A stretch of 64,000 bases of DNA from Acholoe squamosa (Eukaryota > Annelida > Polychaeta > Phyllodocida > Polynoidae): the NCBI GenBank assembly GCA_949317995.1, contig OX439041.1, positions 3,474,501 to 3,538,500 of the forward strand, given 5' to 3'. This document shows, in pieces, positions 33,473 through 44,710 of the stretch. A program made the position numbers and the translations under genes. The notes under the pieces are model-generated. The model was not told where the DNA came from. It was given only the letters and a program-made list of their open reading frames with translations, and searched no databases. The stretch's first letter is position 1, and every line of letters begins with the position of its first letter.

Positions 33473-34073
33473 GGTGTGTGTGTGTGTGTTTGTGTGTATA
33501 TACCCTTTATTTATCATAGTTATAATAGAACCGTATTCCCATAGTGTCCCTGATATATGGTACCCTTGTGTATTTAAGATGCACCGATGCTGTGAAATGA
33601 ATGTTGTCGAACTCCCTCCTCCCAAAGTTGAACGGTCAGATACAGCATGTATAACAGCAAAATTATAATCATTCCACTTTAAGTCAGTTCCCACCCTGTA
33701 CTCTTTTATCTAATAGTAATAGGTCCGCTCTCAGAAGAACAAACACACACTCATTTCAGTCCTCCTCCTCGCTTATACGGTCTTCAGTCAGTCCCCACTC
33801 TGAACTATGGGGTCCTTCCCCAAACCAAGGCTCCCACTGCAGCAACCTATAGACAAAGTTCATTTCTATAGCTAGATCAAATGATGGTTCTATTCATACT
33901 CATTAAGGTATTGACTATGGAGAACAGGAAAAGTAACATCTATCATTTTGCGAGCTACTCTTAGACCCAGTGTTTGTTTTGGATTTGTTTCTCAAATAAT
34001 TAACCATGGATGAAGATGTGTTTGAGCAGCTGTGTCTGAGCTGTGAGATGAATTTCTGAATGCCCAGACTATG
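31403..34073. other. Non-coding region with TA microsatellites and MITE debris
   Basis: TA runs at 32659-32715 and 33404-33467, the latter followed by a GT run (33473-33497). 32830-33255 carries decayed copies of the piggyBac-like MITE ends (GATGCACCAATGCAGTGCTG; AGCGGCCCTTAAAGAGTTAA). No supported gene. Confidence 0.6.
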
Positions 34074-34259
34074 AGTATATAACCTAAAATCAGTGCTATA
34101 GCTAAAGTTGTTGTGAAACAGACAGTCCCGACTTATGACTGAACCAGTTGTAGACTGTAACTTCCAATATAAGCACAGGGGGGGAACGAGTATAAAAAGG
34201 TAAAATGGTAAAGAATGGACCCTGAGGTCAACAGCCTACTTTAACTAATCTTAGGAGTA

Positions 34260-34565
34260 AGAAATGAAAACTAATCGGGAGCGGCCCCCTTCCGCCCCCT
34301 CTGATCTAAGCCAGCCGTTTGGGGCTATAGGGTTAGGAACCCCTCCTTAAACTTATACCCTGCCCTTAAGGGGCTTAGTCGGCCAAAGGGCCCATAACTA
34401 AGATTAACATGTCGCTTCTCATGTGGAGCCTAAAAACGAGTGCGTCCCCCATGCGTCCCCTCCTAGCTAAAGCCCGCCATGTGGGGAAACAAGGGCTAGG
34501 AGCCCTGACCAAATGTCTATCACTGCCCAGAAGGGGCTTAGTCGGCCAACGGGGCCCAGAGACTA
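34260..34565. repeat. Two diverged ~150-bp tandem copies in the 3' region of element B
   Basis: AAGGGGCTTAGTCGGCCAA occurs at about 34373 and 34522, and preceding sequence (CCCCCTTCCGCC / CCCCCATGCGTC; AAGCC.GCC.TTTGGGG / ATGTGGGG) aligns. No ORF crosses it. Between 34566 and 35029 lie a GATGAT-rich patch and an imperfect hairpin CCGTGGAAGGGG/CCCCTCCACGG near 34694-34728. Confidence 0.6.
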
Positions 34566-35029
34566 ACTAACCAAAAGGGGGTTTAGAACCCCAACGATGA
34601 ACCTGCCTATAGGAGGTCGACGTCGACCTTGTCCGTCGCTCCGACGATGATGATGATGAAGGTGTCTGATGAAGGATGATGACACCACCAGCTCCGTGGA
34701 AGGGGCCTCCGGCTCACCCCTCCACGGACCCGGAACCGGGTGCCCAACCCCGGCTCCGCGACGCCTCCCCAGGCTCGGACCAGGCTGGTAGCTCCGCCCT
34801 ACTCGGGGGCCTCCTCCTCAGGCTGTAACGACACACAGAACAACAGTTTAGCCACGCTGCTCCCCTAGGTTTCCTACCGCGCCTCCTGGCCCTGCTCCTC
34901 CCTCTTTTACGGTTCTACTTTCCAGCACCCCGCTTGCTGGACCTCCCGTACCCCGGGCACGAATTACAGTGCCACCGCTGCAACATATGCTGACATGATT
35001 GGGTATACGTCTTCTTTAGTATCAACTTC

Positions 35030-36321
35030 CTAAACTGGAAAATGACTCACCTCCTGCTCCGGCTGGTCCTGCTGGTCCCGCAGGAGGCGCCAGCGGGTGG
35101 TGACCGATGCGATGACGTCGTACACGTCGGGGCCGACGACCCGGAGGCGGGACGACATGTCCCCTCCCGTCGCTGCGAAATCGTCACCCATGGAGAGAGG
35201 CGGCACAAGGTAGGCCGCCCATCTCTCCAGGCGCGACGGATCCCGGCCCGATACCGTCCACCAGGGGAGATGCACGGCGTTCCCTGGAGCGGGTCTTCCG
35301 CGTGGGCGGCGGCCTCTGCCGGCGGTGGTCGGGGGGGGTGAACGAACCGTCTCCTCTGTTGGTGAGCGCTCGGTGGAGTCCCCCCGAAGGAGGTGCCCGG
35401 TCCTTTCGTCTTGGGGGCAGCCCCTTGTGACGACGTGCCCTTCTCGGGCGACTGCTTGTCCGCCGGGGGAACATAAACCCTGCCCCACCGACCTGCCGCC
35501 TGCTGTCTCCTCGACGGCTGGGGTCGGGGTTGGCGGAGGGATATACGCGGATGAGGTGCCGGGGACTGCCACTGAGAGTCCAGCTCGGAGTCACTCAGGG
35601 CTCCCCCTGGGCTGCGGCTATCGTCGGTCACCAGCCTCTGTAGGGCTGACCCCTCGTCTGGTCTGTTCCGGTGCCGGGTGGGGGGATCCTGTTCCTCCAC
35701 TACCACTGGGGCCGTACGGGAATGTGGAGAGAAGAGAACACGGTGCTGGGGGTGGGAGGGCCAAGGTAAATTTATAGCCGTACGTCCGTCCCACTTCCCC
35801 TGGTCAGTGAACACCGCCTCAACTTGGACAGGACTCTCCCGGTCCCAGTACTTAATCACCGCGGCCATAGCCTCGGCCGGGATGGCGAAGGGCGTGGTTC
35901 CACCACCTGGCGCGGTGCCCGTGTCCCTGGGGGCGGAGGGCTGGGAGGGAGCGGTATCCGGGGCGGTCCCCTCGGCAGCCGAGGTGGGTTCCCGAGAACC
36001 CGCTGCTAAGGGCACACCGGTGCCTTGTGTGGTCCCGTCCCCCCTCTGAGCCGACGTGTCCCCCTGAGGGACCGCCGATGGGGATGAACCGGTGTCTTGT
36101 GCAGTTCCCTCCTCCGGCTGAGGTGGTTCCTCCGGCACGCCCAGCTGGCTAGCCTCCGGAGCAGTGTCCTGTACTGGTGTCAGGGACTCCCTCGGAGTCG
36201 ACCCTACCTCGAGGACGGCCACATCCCCAGCTGCGTCGATAAGAACCGTGGGGCTCTTCCCGGGTGTCAATTGCAGGGACAGGTCCCCGCTCATGGCAAT
36301 GATGGACGCCACCGCGGCCAA
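35030..36321 (-). pseudogene. Element B post-integrase coding region, C-terminal part
   Basis: Two overlapping minus-strand frames (36321 to 35047, and 35572 to 35030) carry Pro/Thr/Gly/Glu-rich disordered sequence and then a compact end with LERWAAYLVPPLS and VGPDVYDVIASVTTRW. The more ordered C-terminus is in the second frame, so a frameshift near 35.4-35.5 kb probably split one protein. A further piece lies at 36498-36869. I recognise no family. It is read as the end of the same long protein that carries the zinc fingers at 37.2-37.4 kb. Confidence 0.45.
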
Positions 36322-37000
36322 GGTCTCCGCCTGAGACGGTGTCAGGGAGTCCTGGAGAGTCCTGCGGGCGCCGCCCCATGCGTAATTAGGGCCCCCGCTG
36401 AGTCGCTACCTGCTCCTGGAGCGCTATGACCGTAGTGGCATCCCCCTCATGACTGCCCGGTGAAGCAGGGGGCGGCTCCGTGTGCGACGCCCCTAGTTCA
36501 CCGGTAATCGGGTCCAGCCCGACGCCTCCCCGTGGCTCGGTGTCGGAGTCGCTGAAGCGGCACTACCTCCCCTGTTACTGGGTTCATGACTGTCTCCATC
36601 GGCTCGCCGTTCACATCCACCCACACTCCGGTCAGGGGATCGAGGAAGACCTCGTCGTCAGGTGTCCAGGTCGATGCTCTCATAGGAGAGGGGTTGCGGG
36701 TGCACACCCTCCGCCTGATCCGCGGGGAGCTGAACCAAGGGCTCTTGAGGGGGGGGGACAGGGATGCCTTCGCCAACACCATGGAGGGTGCCACGCCGGA
36801 GAGGGAGTCCATGGGGGCGGGGGTCAACAAGGCCTCGGACCCCGGACCGCTGAGGGCGGGGGCTGCCATGCCCCCTTCCTGCTTGGCCAGTGTGGCTGGG
36901 TTGCCCCCGGGCTTCTGCGTGGGATGGGATCCCGAAGTACGGCCGGATGAACTGGAGGGGATTGTTTCCGATCCTCCGTCGGAGGAGTCTTCAGTTCTGC

Positions 37001-38156
37001 CTATGTCGGTACCCGCGTGTACTCAGGGCCGCTCCTGGGTCGACGAGGCGAAAGCCGGGCCCCCTCGACGGCCACCTCCTCCGTGGCCCCCACCTCCGGC
37101 ACCTCCTCGTCCGAGGAGATCTGGACGGGCGCATGAGGCGGCGGGGCGGGGCTGGTGGGGACGATCGGATAGGCATCCGGGAAGGCGTCCTTGCCCCTGA
37201 CCGACCACGGATGTTTAGACCCTTCGTCCGCCCGGTGACCCGTACTGCGGAGGTGGCGTGTCATGTCGTTGTGGCGGTTGGTGGCGTAGGGCATTCCGGC
37301 CTTCCCCAGAGTGCACCCCCGTATGGGGCACAGCCATCCCTTCAGGTGTTCACCCTCGGCGTGGGCCTTTCGCATGTGCCGGTTGCGCGGGCCTGCCTGG
37401 GTGAAGGTTTTGGCACATTTCAGACATGGGTACCTACGGCTGTCCATCACCCCGTGCTCACAGACCAGATCAGTCCGTCTCGGCAGCAGCCTCCTTCCTG
37501 CCGCCCAACTGCCGTAGAATCGTGGCCTCAGCAGGCCTGTTCCAAAACGGGCCTGTGGAACCAGAGGAGCTAGTCCCTTACCCGCACCCCGACCCCGGGG
37601 GGAAGAAGTTCCCAGGCTGACAGCACTGCTGCCACCCTCAACCGAGACCGTGCCGCTCGCGGTACCAGGGGATTTTGTGCTGCCAGCGGTATGGCTGTGA
37701 CTTTCCTCTGTCTCCTCTCTCCTACTGGGTGCTAGGGGCCTTCCCTTACCTGGAAGAGCGCTTGTCTCCTCCTTTTCTCCCCCTTTTTTCGACTTTTCCG
37801 ATGAAGAGGGGAGAGCGTCTATCAACGTGCCGCTCGCGGTACCGGTCCAGTTGTCCTCTCGTTCCCTCTCGCGGCACGGCGAGATACTGCGAGAGTTGGA
37901 AGACGAACCACTGGGGCCTCTAGGGCTACTTAAAAGCCTACTTTTCCGCCGAGGGGAAGGAGAACGGCTAGATCTACTTCCCTCCACCCCTCTCTCCTCT
38001 TTTCCGCCCCTTCCGCGGTCTTTTTGGTCCGTTTTCTTGGGAGAACGGCCCGGTTTTGTCCTGCCCTTGCCGCTCGCGGTACAAGGCCTGTTTACATCTC
38101 GTTCCCTCTCGCGGCACGGCGAGATACTGCGAGAGTTGGATTTTTTTCGTGCCGCG
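37001..38156 (-). pseudogene. Element B post-integrase protein: SR-rich and paired C2H2 zinc fingers
   Basis: The frame continues directly from the preceding SR-rich ORF past a TAA at 38159-38161 and stops at 37001. From the Met at 37987: Ser/Arg dipeptides (SRSSRSPSPRRKSRLL), disordered Ser/Gly sequence, then finger 1 C188-C191-H204-H209 (CLKCAKTF, a classical C2H2) and finger 2 C220-C225-H245-H251 (CPIRGC). Nucleotides 37235-37426 cover the fingers. Finger 2 has the same C-P-x3-C-x19-H layout as finger 1 of the 982-aa protein of element A. An acidic/Pro-rich end follows. Nucleic-acid binding is likely; the role in the element is unknown. Confidence 0.6.
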
Positions 38157-38430
38157 CGTTACGAAGACGAACCACCGGGGCCTCTAGGGCTACTTAAAAG
38201 CCTACTTTTCCGCCGAGGGGAAGGAGAACGGCTAGATCTACTTCCCTCTGCCCCTCTCTCCTCTTTTCCGCCCCTTCCGCAGTCTTTTTGGTCCATTTTC
38301 TTGGGAGAACGGCCCGGTTTCGTCCTGCCCGTGCCGCTCATGGTACTAGGCCTGTTTACATCTCGTTCCCTCTCGCGGCACGACGAAATACTGCGAGATT
38401 TTTTTCGTGCCGCGCGGTACAAAGACGGAC
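37828..38430. repeat. Tandem duplication inside the SR-coding region
   Basis: Units opening with GTGCCGCTCGCGGTAC-type words begin at about 37828, 38068 and 38331, i.e. steps of 240 and 263 bases. Units 1 and 2 are nearly identical. Copies 2 and 3 carry an extra TTTTTTCGTGCCGCGCG insert that supplies the in-frame stop at 38159 in copy 2. Confidence 0.85.
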
Positions 38431-39034
38431 CGCCAGGGCTTCCAGACCGTGCCGCGCGGCATGACCTTGAGCCGCTCCCCGCCTTTGGTGATCTACCCCT
38501 TTCGGCCTCGATTTTTCTGCTTTTCAGCGCCGGACTGCTCACATCTTTTCTGTTATTCCTCTCTTCCTTCCAGCTTCTGCGTGGGGGAGGGGAGTGTGAG
38601 ACCGATTCCCTCACCTTTTTAGGAGTTATCCGGGGGCTCCTAGGTCGCCTCCTTGGTGGCCCTGGAGGACTCTTTCCTCGCAGGTCTCCTTTTCTGGACG
38701 GACTTTTCCCTTCTTCCTCTTTCTCACCCGTTCTCTTGGTTGTGATTTTTAAGGTTCCCTCGGCCGATTTTACTGTTTTCCGGCTACTGCTCCCCCTGGT
38801 CACCCTGAGGATCTCCCCTTCTTCTGCACTCTCTGAACTTCCTGTAGAAGGGCTCCTCTTTCTCCCCTTCCGGGGAACCTTGCCAATGGACGCGGCTATC
38901 CTTTTGGCCTCCTCCCTCTTCTCTGGACTTTCCCCCACTTTCTGCTTCTTGGGGATGACATAGCTTTGCAAGGTTCTTCTTTTCTCCCTTATTTTCCCTC
39001 TTCCAGCACCAAGCCTGTCCCACACGGACGACAT
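38159..39034 (-). CDS. Element B post-integrase ORF: SR/Lys-rich protein start
   Basis: An ATG at 39034 begins MSSVWDRLGAGRGKIREKRR, which looks like a natural N-terminus; the frame is also open further upstream into the Ala/Arg repeat and the end of integrase (to 39523), so either a separate ORF or an integrase fusion is possible. The 291 residues are very basic and rich in Ser-Pro, Arg-Ser and Lys (SRSSRSPSPRRK), like SR splicing factors in composition only. It ends at a TAA created inside a tandem duplication, after which the same frame continues to the zinc fingers. Confidence 0.5.
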   Translation of the reverse strand: MSSVWDRLGAGRGKIREKRRTLQSYVIPKKQKVGESPEKREEAKRIAASIGKVPRKGRKRSPSTGSSESAEEGEILRVTRGSSSRKTVKSAEGTLKITTKRTGEKEEEGKSPSRKGDLRGKSPPGPPRRRPRSPRITPKKVRESVSHSPPPRRSWKEERNNRKDVSSPALKSRKIEAERGRSPKAGSGSRSCRAARSGSPGGPSLYRAARKKSRSISSCRERERDVNRPSTMSGTGRTKPGRSPKKMDQKDCGRGGKEERGAEGSRSSRSPSPRRKSRLLSSPRGPGGSSS

Positions 39035-39046
39035 GGACGCAGCTGA

Positions 39047-39235
39047 TGCGGCAGCGGTACCAGCGGCAGCGGCACGGGCGGCAGCGGCACGGGCGGCAGC
39101 GGCACGGGCGGCAGCGGCACGGGCGGCAGCGGCACGGGCGGCAGCGGCACGGGCGGCAGCGGCACGGGCGGCAGCGGCACGGGCGGCAGCGGCACGGGCG
39201 GCAGCGGCACGGGCGGCAGCGGCAGCGGTACTAAG
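39047..39235. repeat. 15-bp tandem repeat GCGGCAGCGGCACGG
   Basis: About eleven near-perfect units. On the minus strand one frame reads (AAAAR)n inside the integrase-SR frame and another reads (VPLPP)n. The same core recurs, spaced out, in gag at 45115-45360. Confidence 0.95.
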
Positions 39236-39512
39236 GTCTCCACTACTGAGAGAGGAAGACAGAAGAAACAGGGGCCCCTCCCTTCTCCCCCAAGTTATGA
39301 AGGGGGACCTGCGAGGAAACTCTAGGCGAGGAAGATCCTGAAGTGGTGCCATCTTTTCCTCCCGAGGTACAGGAGGCTGTGGGAGGCGGGGCGCTAGGGT
39401 CCCCCCACCCACAGAAACTTCGTTCTGGAGAAGGGGGTCCTTCCTCACCCTCCGCACCTCCTCCTGGAGAGGGCGGACTCCTTCGGGCGGGGTGGGTACC
39501 ACCTTCAGGGAG

Positions 39513-39743
39513 TCAAAGTGCACGATCTTTCGTGGTACGGGCTCGGGAGATTTCGTACACGGCCTCCCCTATCCTCTTAGTGACTTTCCAGGGGCCGGTC
39601 CACCAGCGTTCCAGTTTAGGCGAGTGTCCCTTTCTCTTGATTGGATGGAGGTAATACACCATTGTGCCCTCCGGAATACTCCGGTTTGAGGCTCGCATGT
39701 CATAGTTCCTCGTTTGCCTGGTTACCCCTACACCCAACTCCAT
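39513..39743 (-). pseudogene. pol: Element B integrase C-terminus (GPY/F module)
   Basis: KGHSPKLERWWTGPWKVTKR is the GPY/F-type C-terminal module of Ty3/gypsy integrase. It is in a different frame from the catalytic core that ends at 39728, so a frameshift separates them. The usual closing phrase (HFDSLKVV) appears in yet another frame at 39523, at the head of the Ala/Arg-SR ORF. Confidence 0.8.
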
Positions 39744-41089
39744 TCTAGCGATCTCATGAGATCAGCCACGTAACCGTGGGCCCCGTCCCCTACCCTCTCC
39801 TCCACCTCCGGATAGAGAAGGGAGATGGGAGGATTGTTTTCTCGTCCCAACATGAGCATATTCTGAGTCATTCCCGTTGAAGAATGGACGGAAGACCGGT
39901 ACGCTGACATGACCAAGGGTAGCTGCTCGTCCCAATCGCCGTGATCGTCCGCCACCACAGCTGCTAACAGGGCCTCGATGGTACGGTTGGCGCGCTTGAC
40001 CAGCATGTCGGACTTAGGATTAAAGGCGCAGGTGCGGGTTTGTTTTACCCCTAGGAGCCGCACCACCTCCCGGAAGAGGTGGGACTGGAAGTTGCGTCCC
40101 TGGTCGGAGTGTAGGCTCCCCGGGGAGCCGAAACGGCACACCAGACCTTCTACCAAGGCCCTGGCTACCGTTGCGGCTTCCTGGTTAGGGAGTGCCGCGG
40201 CCTCAGCCCACTTCGTAAAGTAATCGCACATGACGACGATGTATCTGTTTCCGCGGGGGGTAACGGGCAGGGGTCCCATAACGCTGATGGCTACCCTCTC
40301 CATTACCATCCCTACCGGGACGTGGCCCATCTTAGCCCGACTGGGATGTGGGGGAGGTTTTGGCACGAGGCAACGTGCGCAGGAAGCGGCCCAGTACGTC
40401 ACCTCCCTCCGGAACTCCGGCCAATACCAGCGTTCCTGGACCTTCCTTAAAGTCCTATCCCGTCCGAAGTGACCGATAATACCCTCGCCGTGGCAGGCCT
40501 CAAAGATTTCTTTTTTCCGCTTTTCCGGCACCAATACCTGGAACTGGCGCTCACCACCAGGGACAAACCACCACCAGCCTAGGAGGCCCTCCCTGAGGAG
40601 GAGCCGGCTATGGTGGGCTGCCAAAGATCGGAGCCCATAGGATGCACCCGCCAGCTCATCCTCGGTGGGTTCCGCTTCCTCCGCTACCCACCTGTACGCT
40701 CTTCCCACCAATTCATCGGTCTTCTGGTCACGTATCCACTCCTCTCTCACTTCTTCGGCGACGTCGGGGTCCCGAGAACCTCTCCGCGTCACGGCTCGGA
40801 TGCCGGCAGCGGTGGCCCCGACCTCCGATTCTTCGTCTACTCTCCCACATTGTCGGCAGGGGATGCGGGAGAGGCCGTCGGCATTCCCGTGTAGACGACC
40901 CGGCCGGTGCTCCACACTGTAGTCGTAGGTATCCAGGATTTGGAGCCACCGCGCCACCTGACCTTCCGGTTCTTTGAAGGCCATAACCCACTTAAGGGCC
41001 GCATGATCAGTCTGAATCAGGACGTGCCGCCCGAGGAGGTAATGCCGGAACCAAAGATGATGGCCAATAATTCGCGTCGGGTCACGCAA
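39728..41089 (-). pseudogene. pol: Element B RNase H end and integrase, catalytically dead
   Basis: RNase H C-terminal motifs (IQTDHAALKW, NADGLSRIP) are followed by an H2C2 finger (HGEGIIGHFG ... CARC), a block preceding the core (MGHVPVGMVMERVAI), and the core. Two of the three catalytic acidic residues are lost: the first Asp is Ser (VAISVMGPLP, near 40280) and the Glu is Lys (MLVKRANRT, near 40000). Only the Asp of LHSDQGRNF remains. The frame then shifts before the GPY/F module. Architecture is that of a Ty3/gypsy pol, diverged from elements A and its copy. Confidence 0.9.
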
Positions 41090-41157
41090 TAATTACGCTC
41101 CGGCCTGGTGAGAGTCCGGCTGGCGTAGGATAGGACCACCTCGACCTCCCCTTGTTT

Positions 41158-42072
41158 CTAGGAGAGCACCGCCCCCAAACCGGTGTCAGACGCGTCCGTG
41201 TCCAGCACGATGGCGCCCTCCTCCTCGGGGTATCCTAAGATAGGTGCCTCTATCAGGAGCTGACGCAAAGCATCGAAGGCCGCCTGGCAGTTGCTATCCC
41301 AGCGGAAGGATTTCCCCTTCTCCGCTAAGGTGGTGAGGGGTTTAGCGAGGGTGGCGAATCCGGGGACAAAGGCCCGGTAGTAGCCCGCGAGGCCCAGGAA
41401 ACTCCTTACCTCCATCAAACTTTCCGGGGTGGGCCAATTCCGAACGGCTTCCACTTTCCTGGGGTCGGTAGCAATTCCCTGGGCACTAACCACATGCCCT
41501 AGAAAAGCCACTTCCCTCTGCGCGAGATGGCATTTGGAAGGCTTTACTTTCAGGCCCGCACTCTCGAGGCGGGACAGCACCTCCCCCAGCCGGTGCAGAT
41601 GACTATCGAAGTCCCGGGAGAAGATCACGATGTCGTCGAGGTAAACGAGGCACGACGACCATTGCAGGCCCCGCATCGCCACCTCCATCAACCTCTCGAA
41701 CGTACCGGGGCCGAAAGGCATGACGGTGAACTGAAAGAGCCCCCGGTGCGTGGAGAAGGCGGTCTTCTCCCGGTCCTCCTCAGCCATGGCCACCTGCCAA
41801 TAACCGCTGACGAGGTCCATCGTGCTGAACCAGCACGACCCCGCCAGGGTGTCCAGGGAGTCGTCAATGCGGGGTAGAGGGTATGCGTCTTTTATTGTTG
41901 CCGCGTTTAGGCGACGGTAATCCACGCAGAACCTCATGCTGCCATCTTTCTTCTTAACGAGGACGACAGGCGATGGGGGGCCAAGCGCCTGGGGGGTTGT
42001 TTTATAGGCGGGTGTTCTCCTGTTCGTATGTGGTGTTCCACCATGGTGGCTCGGCCCGTTTCCTCGGGGCAC
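41158..42072 (-). pseudogene. pol: Element B reverse transcriptase and RNase H start
   Basis: [19 protein letters not shown], the catalytic YLDD (near 41630-41645) and [10 protein letters not shown] mark a complete RT palm; [14 protein letters not shown] begins RNase H and is cut by TAG at 41158. The MPFG block has lost about six residues (MPFGPGTFE), and the upstream segment 41934-42311 lies in another frame. So at least one frameshift, one deletion and one stop separate it from a working enzyme. Confidence 0.9.
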
Positions 42073-42517
42073 AGCTGGAAGGCCTTGCGGTGACGGCGTA
42101 GGAGCGCGGCCACTGCTTCTCTCTTGTCCTCCTCTACCCCTGCTGTCATCCTGTTGATAATGCCTTCCTCCTCCGGCGATAATTGTTCCCTCTCCGGTGG
42201 GGAGACCGCTTCAGCTGACCCCGGATGTGCGGTCACCATACGGCACGCTCGAGGGCCCGTGGTACCCCCCTCCTCCCGAGGCTGCACCGGTTCAATCGAT
42301 GCCAGTGTCATGTCCCGATAAATAACACTCGCAGAGGTGTCTCATTCTGCCGAGTGTCAACCAGATTACGGCTTACTAAGAAGCTCCGTTTTTCCTCCAC
42401 GTCCCACAGGCCTTCTATCAAACCGTCATCTGGACCTTCCCAGTCCCCCACCAAGTAGGCGTCCAGTACGGCTTCCTCCCCTGCTGCAATCACGGCCGTG
42501 TTTCGGCTGAGGACGCG

Positions 42518-42967
42518 TCACTCCCTCATGGGAGCCTCACCCCTGCCCCTAAGCCACAAGCACTTCCCAGCCAGGTCTACCACCAGCTGCGACTCCCGAA
42601 AGAATACTGCGCCCAATATGGCATCTGAACTAATATCCGACAACTTGAAGATGGTATCCCACTTGTGGCCACCCAAAGCTAGCTGGGATCGTATCCGCCC
42701 GTGCAACTTCAGCGGTCGTCCCTCCACCGAGTACAGGGCCTCCGTGGTCTCTTCCAGAGCGCCTGGTTCCCCGTTGGCTTGCCACCAAGATAGAGAGAGG
42801 ATGTTTACTGCCGCTCCTGTGTCCACCAGACACCCTAGGGAACAACCCCGCATCTTCCCTTCCATCAACAAACAGGAACCGCCCTTCTCCAGGCGCCCAG
42901 GAATAATCCATCTCTCTTGCCTATCTCTTTCGCTGTCGACCCCAGCACGGCTGTCTTCTGGGGTCAT
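42518..42967 (-). CDS. pol: Element B aspartic protease
   Basis: CLVDTGAAVNILS holds the catalytic Asp-Thr-Gly of a retropepsin, with ILGAVFF in the position of the conserved ILG turn. It processes Gag-Pol. It lies on the minus strand after the CCHC knuckle (near 43050-43110), which reads C-x2-S-x4-H-x4-C, i.e. the second zinc Cys is replaced by Ser. The frame is closed upstream by stops (near 42970), so the gag-pol junction is broken. Confidence 0.75.
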   Translation of the reverse strand: MTPEDSRAGVDSERDRQERWIIPGRLEKGGSCLLMEGKMRGCSLGCLVDTGAAVNILSLSWWQANGEPGALEETTEALYSVEGRPLKLHGRIRSQLALGGHKWDTIFKLSDISSDAILGAVFFRESQLVVDLAGKCLWLRGRGEAPMRE

Positions 42968-43315
42968 TCCTAGTTTTCCGCCAGTTTGTCAGCTGCCTGG
43001 GAGGGGGCCCCGGACGGGGAGCGAGTCTCGGCTACCTCTACCATTGCTTTCCAGGCGGGGCAGTTTACCCGCACGTGTCCTAACTCCACGCTGTGATAAC
43101 AGCGTAGGTCACTATTGCGGGGTCTCGCAGAAGACGAGCGGCCAGAATTACCTCTACCGTTCCCGCTACTCCGGCTGTTCTTCTCGCGAAACGAATCGCG
43201 GAAGATCCCGATCTTTCACCGACTCTGCACGCAGTTGCGCCAGCTCCTCCGCCATGGTCTTGTCGGCAGCTCTCACACTGCTGGAATTTCGGTTAGGTCT
43301 TAGGACAGTCTCACC

Positions 43316-44710
43316 TCACAGGGCGATCTGTACTGCGTCGACTAGAGTCTCGGGAGTCCCTTGGTGAATCCAGTTTTGCAACTCCAGATCCTTCAGGCTG
43401 TCTATGAATTTATCCTTTGCTATCACATTAATGGTGTTAACGTCGGCACCCGGATAAGCCATTCGAGTATACCGCTCGATTTCTTCTGCGTAGGCCTGCA
43501 AGCACTCCCCTTTTTCCCTTTCCTTGGCTCGTAGGATGGCCTTATACATGGCGGCCTGGTTAGGTGGTTGAAAGCGGGCCACCAGCGCTTCCCGCAGTTG
43601 TAAGTACCCCCGGGCGGTACCTGATTCGACTCCTGCCAGCTATCTTCGGGCAATGCCGGTGAGGCTTAGACCTAAGAAAACTCCAGCTGTTTCGTGATCC
43701 CATCCGTTCGCCCTCCGGCAAAGGTCGAAGTGCGCCAGGTACTCCGTCAGATAACCTGACCCATCAAATTTACCGGGCATGAATATGGGTTTCGACAACT
43801 TGTCTCCCTTGCCCCATTCTTTAGTGGTCGAGTTGCCCTCGCTGCCACTGATGCCCTTGAGTGCCTTCTCCGGGCCACCCCACTGTTTGATAGAAGGTTC
43901 TCCCGCTGGTCCTCGGGGCAACTCCATGGCGGGTGCGACGGGCCGAGGGAGGTTACTCCAATCATCCCCTGCTGCCGGGGGATGTGCAGGCACCATCCGC
44001 TGCGTAGGGTATCCCTGGGGGTTTTCCGCCTCAGGGAACCTGGGGCCCTCCGAAGGGGCTCTCCAGCCCCAGAGGGGAGGGGACACGTAGGACCCATATG
44101 ATGGTGCCAGCCCCAAGGGAGGGGCGACCGCTGGTCCCATGGGTGCTCCTGCATACCCCGCCGTCCCTACTGGGACCCCGTGCCTCTCAAGGATAGTGTC
44201 TCTCTCCCGGTGACTCGGGTACATGCGGCCCTCACCTAATTGGAGAAAGCCTGGTGGAAGACACGAGGCGTCTACCGGTTTCGGGAGCTCCGCCAAAGGC
44301 ATCTCCCATCCTCCCGTCCTTTGGTAGCTTGTTGTTTCGCGATCTCCTAGGCGTGCCGGAGGCATTGGACTAGGGGCCAGAACGCCATCTCTCTCCGCCT
44401 CTTGTCTCACTGGGATCGGGTCTGTCCCGCGGCCGCCTGGGTCCACGCGGCTCTCCCCCAACTGGAGAAACCCAGGTGGTAGGCGAGACGTATTACTTGT
44501 TTTAGGCAATGCCGCCGAGGGCATCTCCCCTCCCTCCTTCCTCGGGAAGGACATCGCCCCACGGTCATCAGGGCAAATTGTAGGTGCGGGGCTAGCCCAC
44601 GCTGGAAGGCACCGAAGGGGCAGCTCCCTGAAACATGGGGGTCCATGGCCAACTCCCCTGAGGGGGAACGCTAGGAGCGTCTGACGAGTAGAGTTGTAAC
44701 CGGACCTCAT
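43316..44710 (-). pseudogene. gag: Element B gag, capsid part
   Basis: The frame from 44710 contains a Pro/Gly-rich half with an internally repeated phrase (LPPGFLQLGE twice), then the start of a retrotransposon gag capsid domain (FMPGKFDGSGYLTEYLAHFD). TAG at 43640-43642 interrupts it; the same frame continues through REALVARFQPP and KEREKGECLQAYAEEI, the conserved centre of the family, to TGA at 43316. Both stops are single-codon changes in an otherwise continuous frame. The capsid would assemble the particle. Confidence 0.75.

Noticed and set aside
35042..38963. Long plus-strand ORFs across element B (including a 378-codon Leu/Ser-rich one)
   Set aside because: They are reverse-frame shadows of the GC-rich minus-strand coding region; domains (zinc fingers, integrase) are only on the minus strand.
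39033..39341. Plus-strand Ala/Arg repeat ORFs
   Set aside because: Produced by the 15-bp tandem repeat, which is open in every frame.
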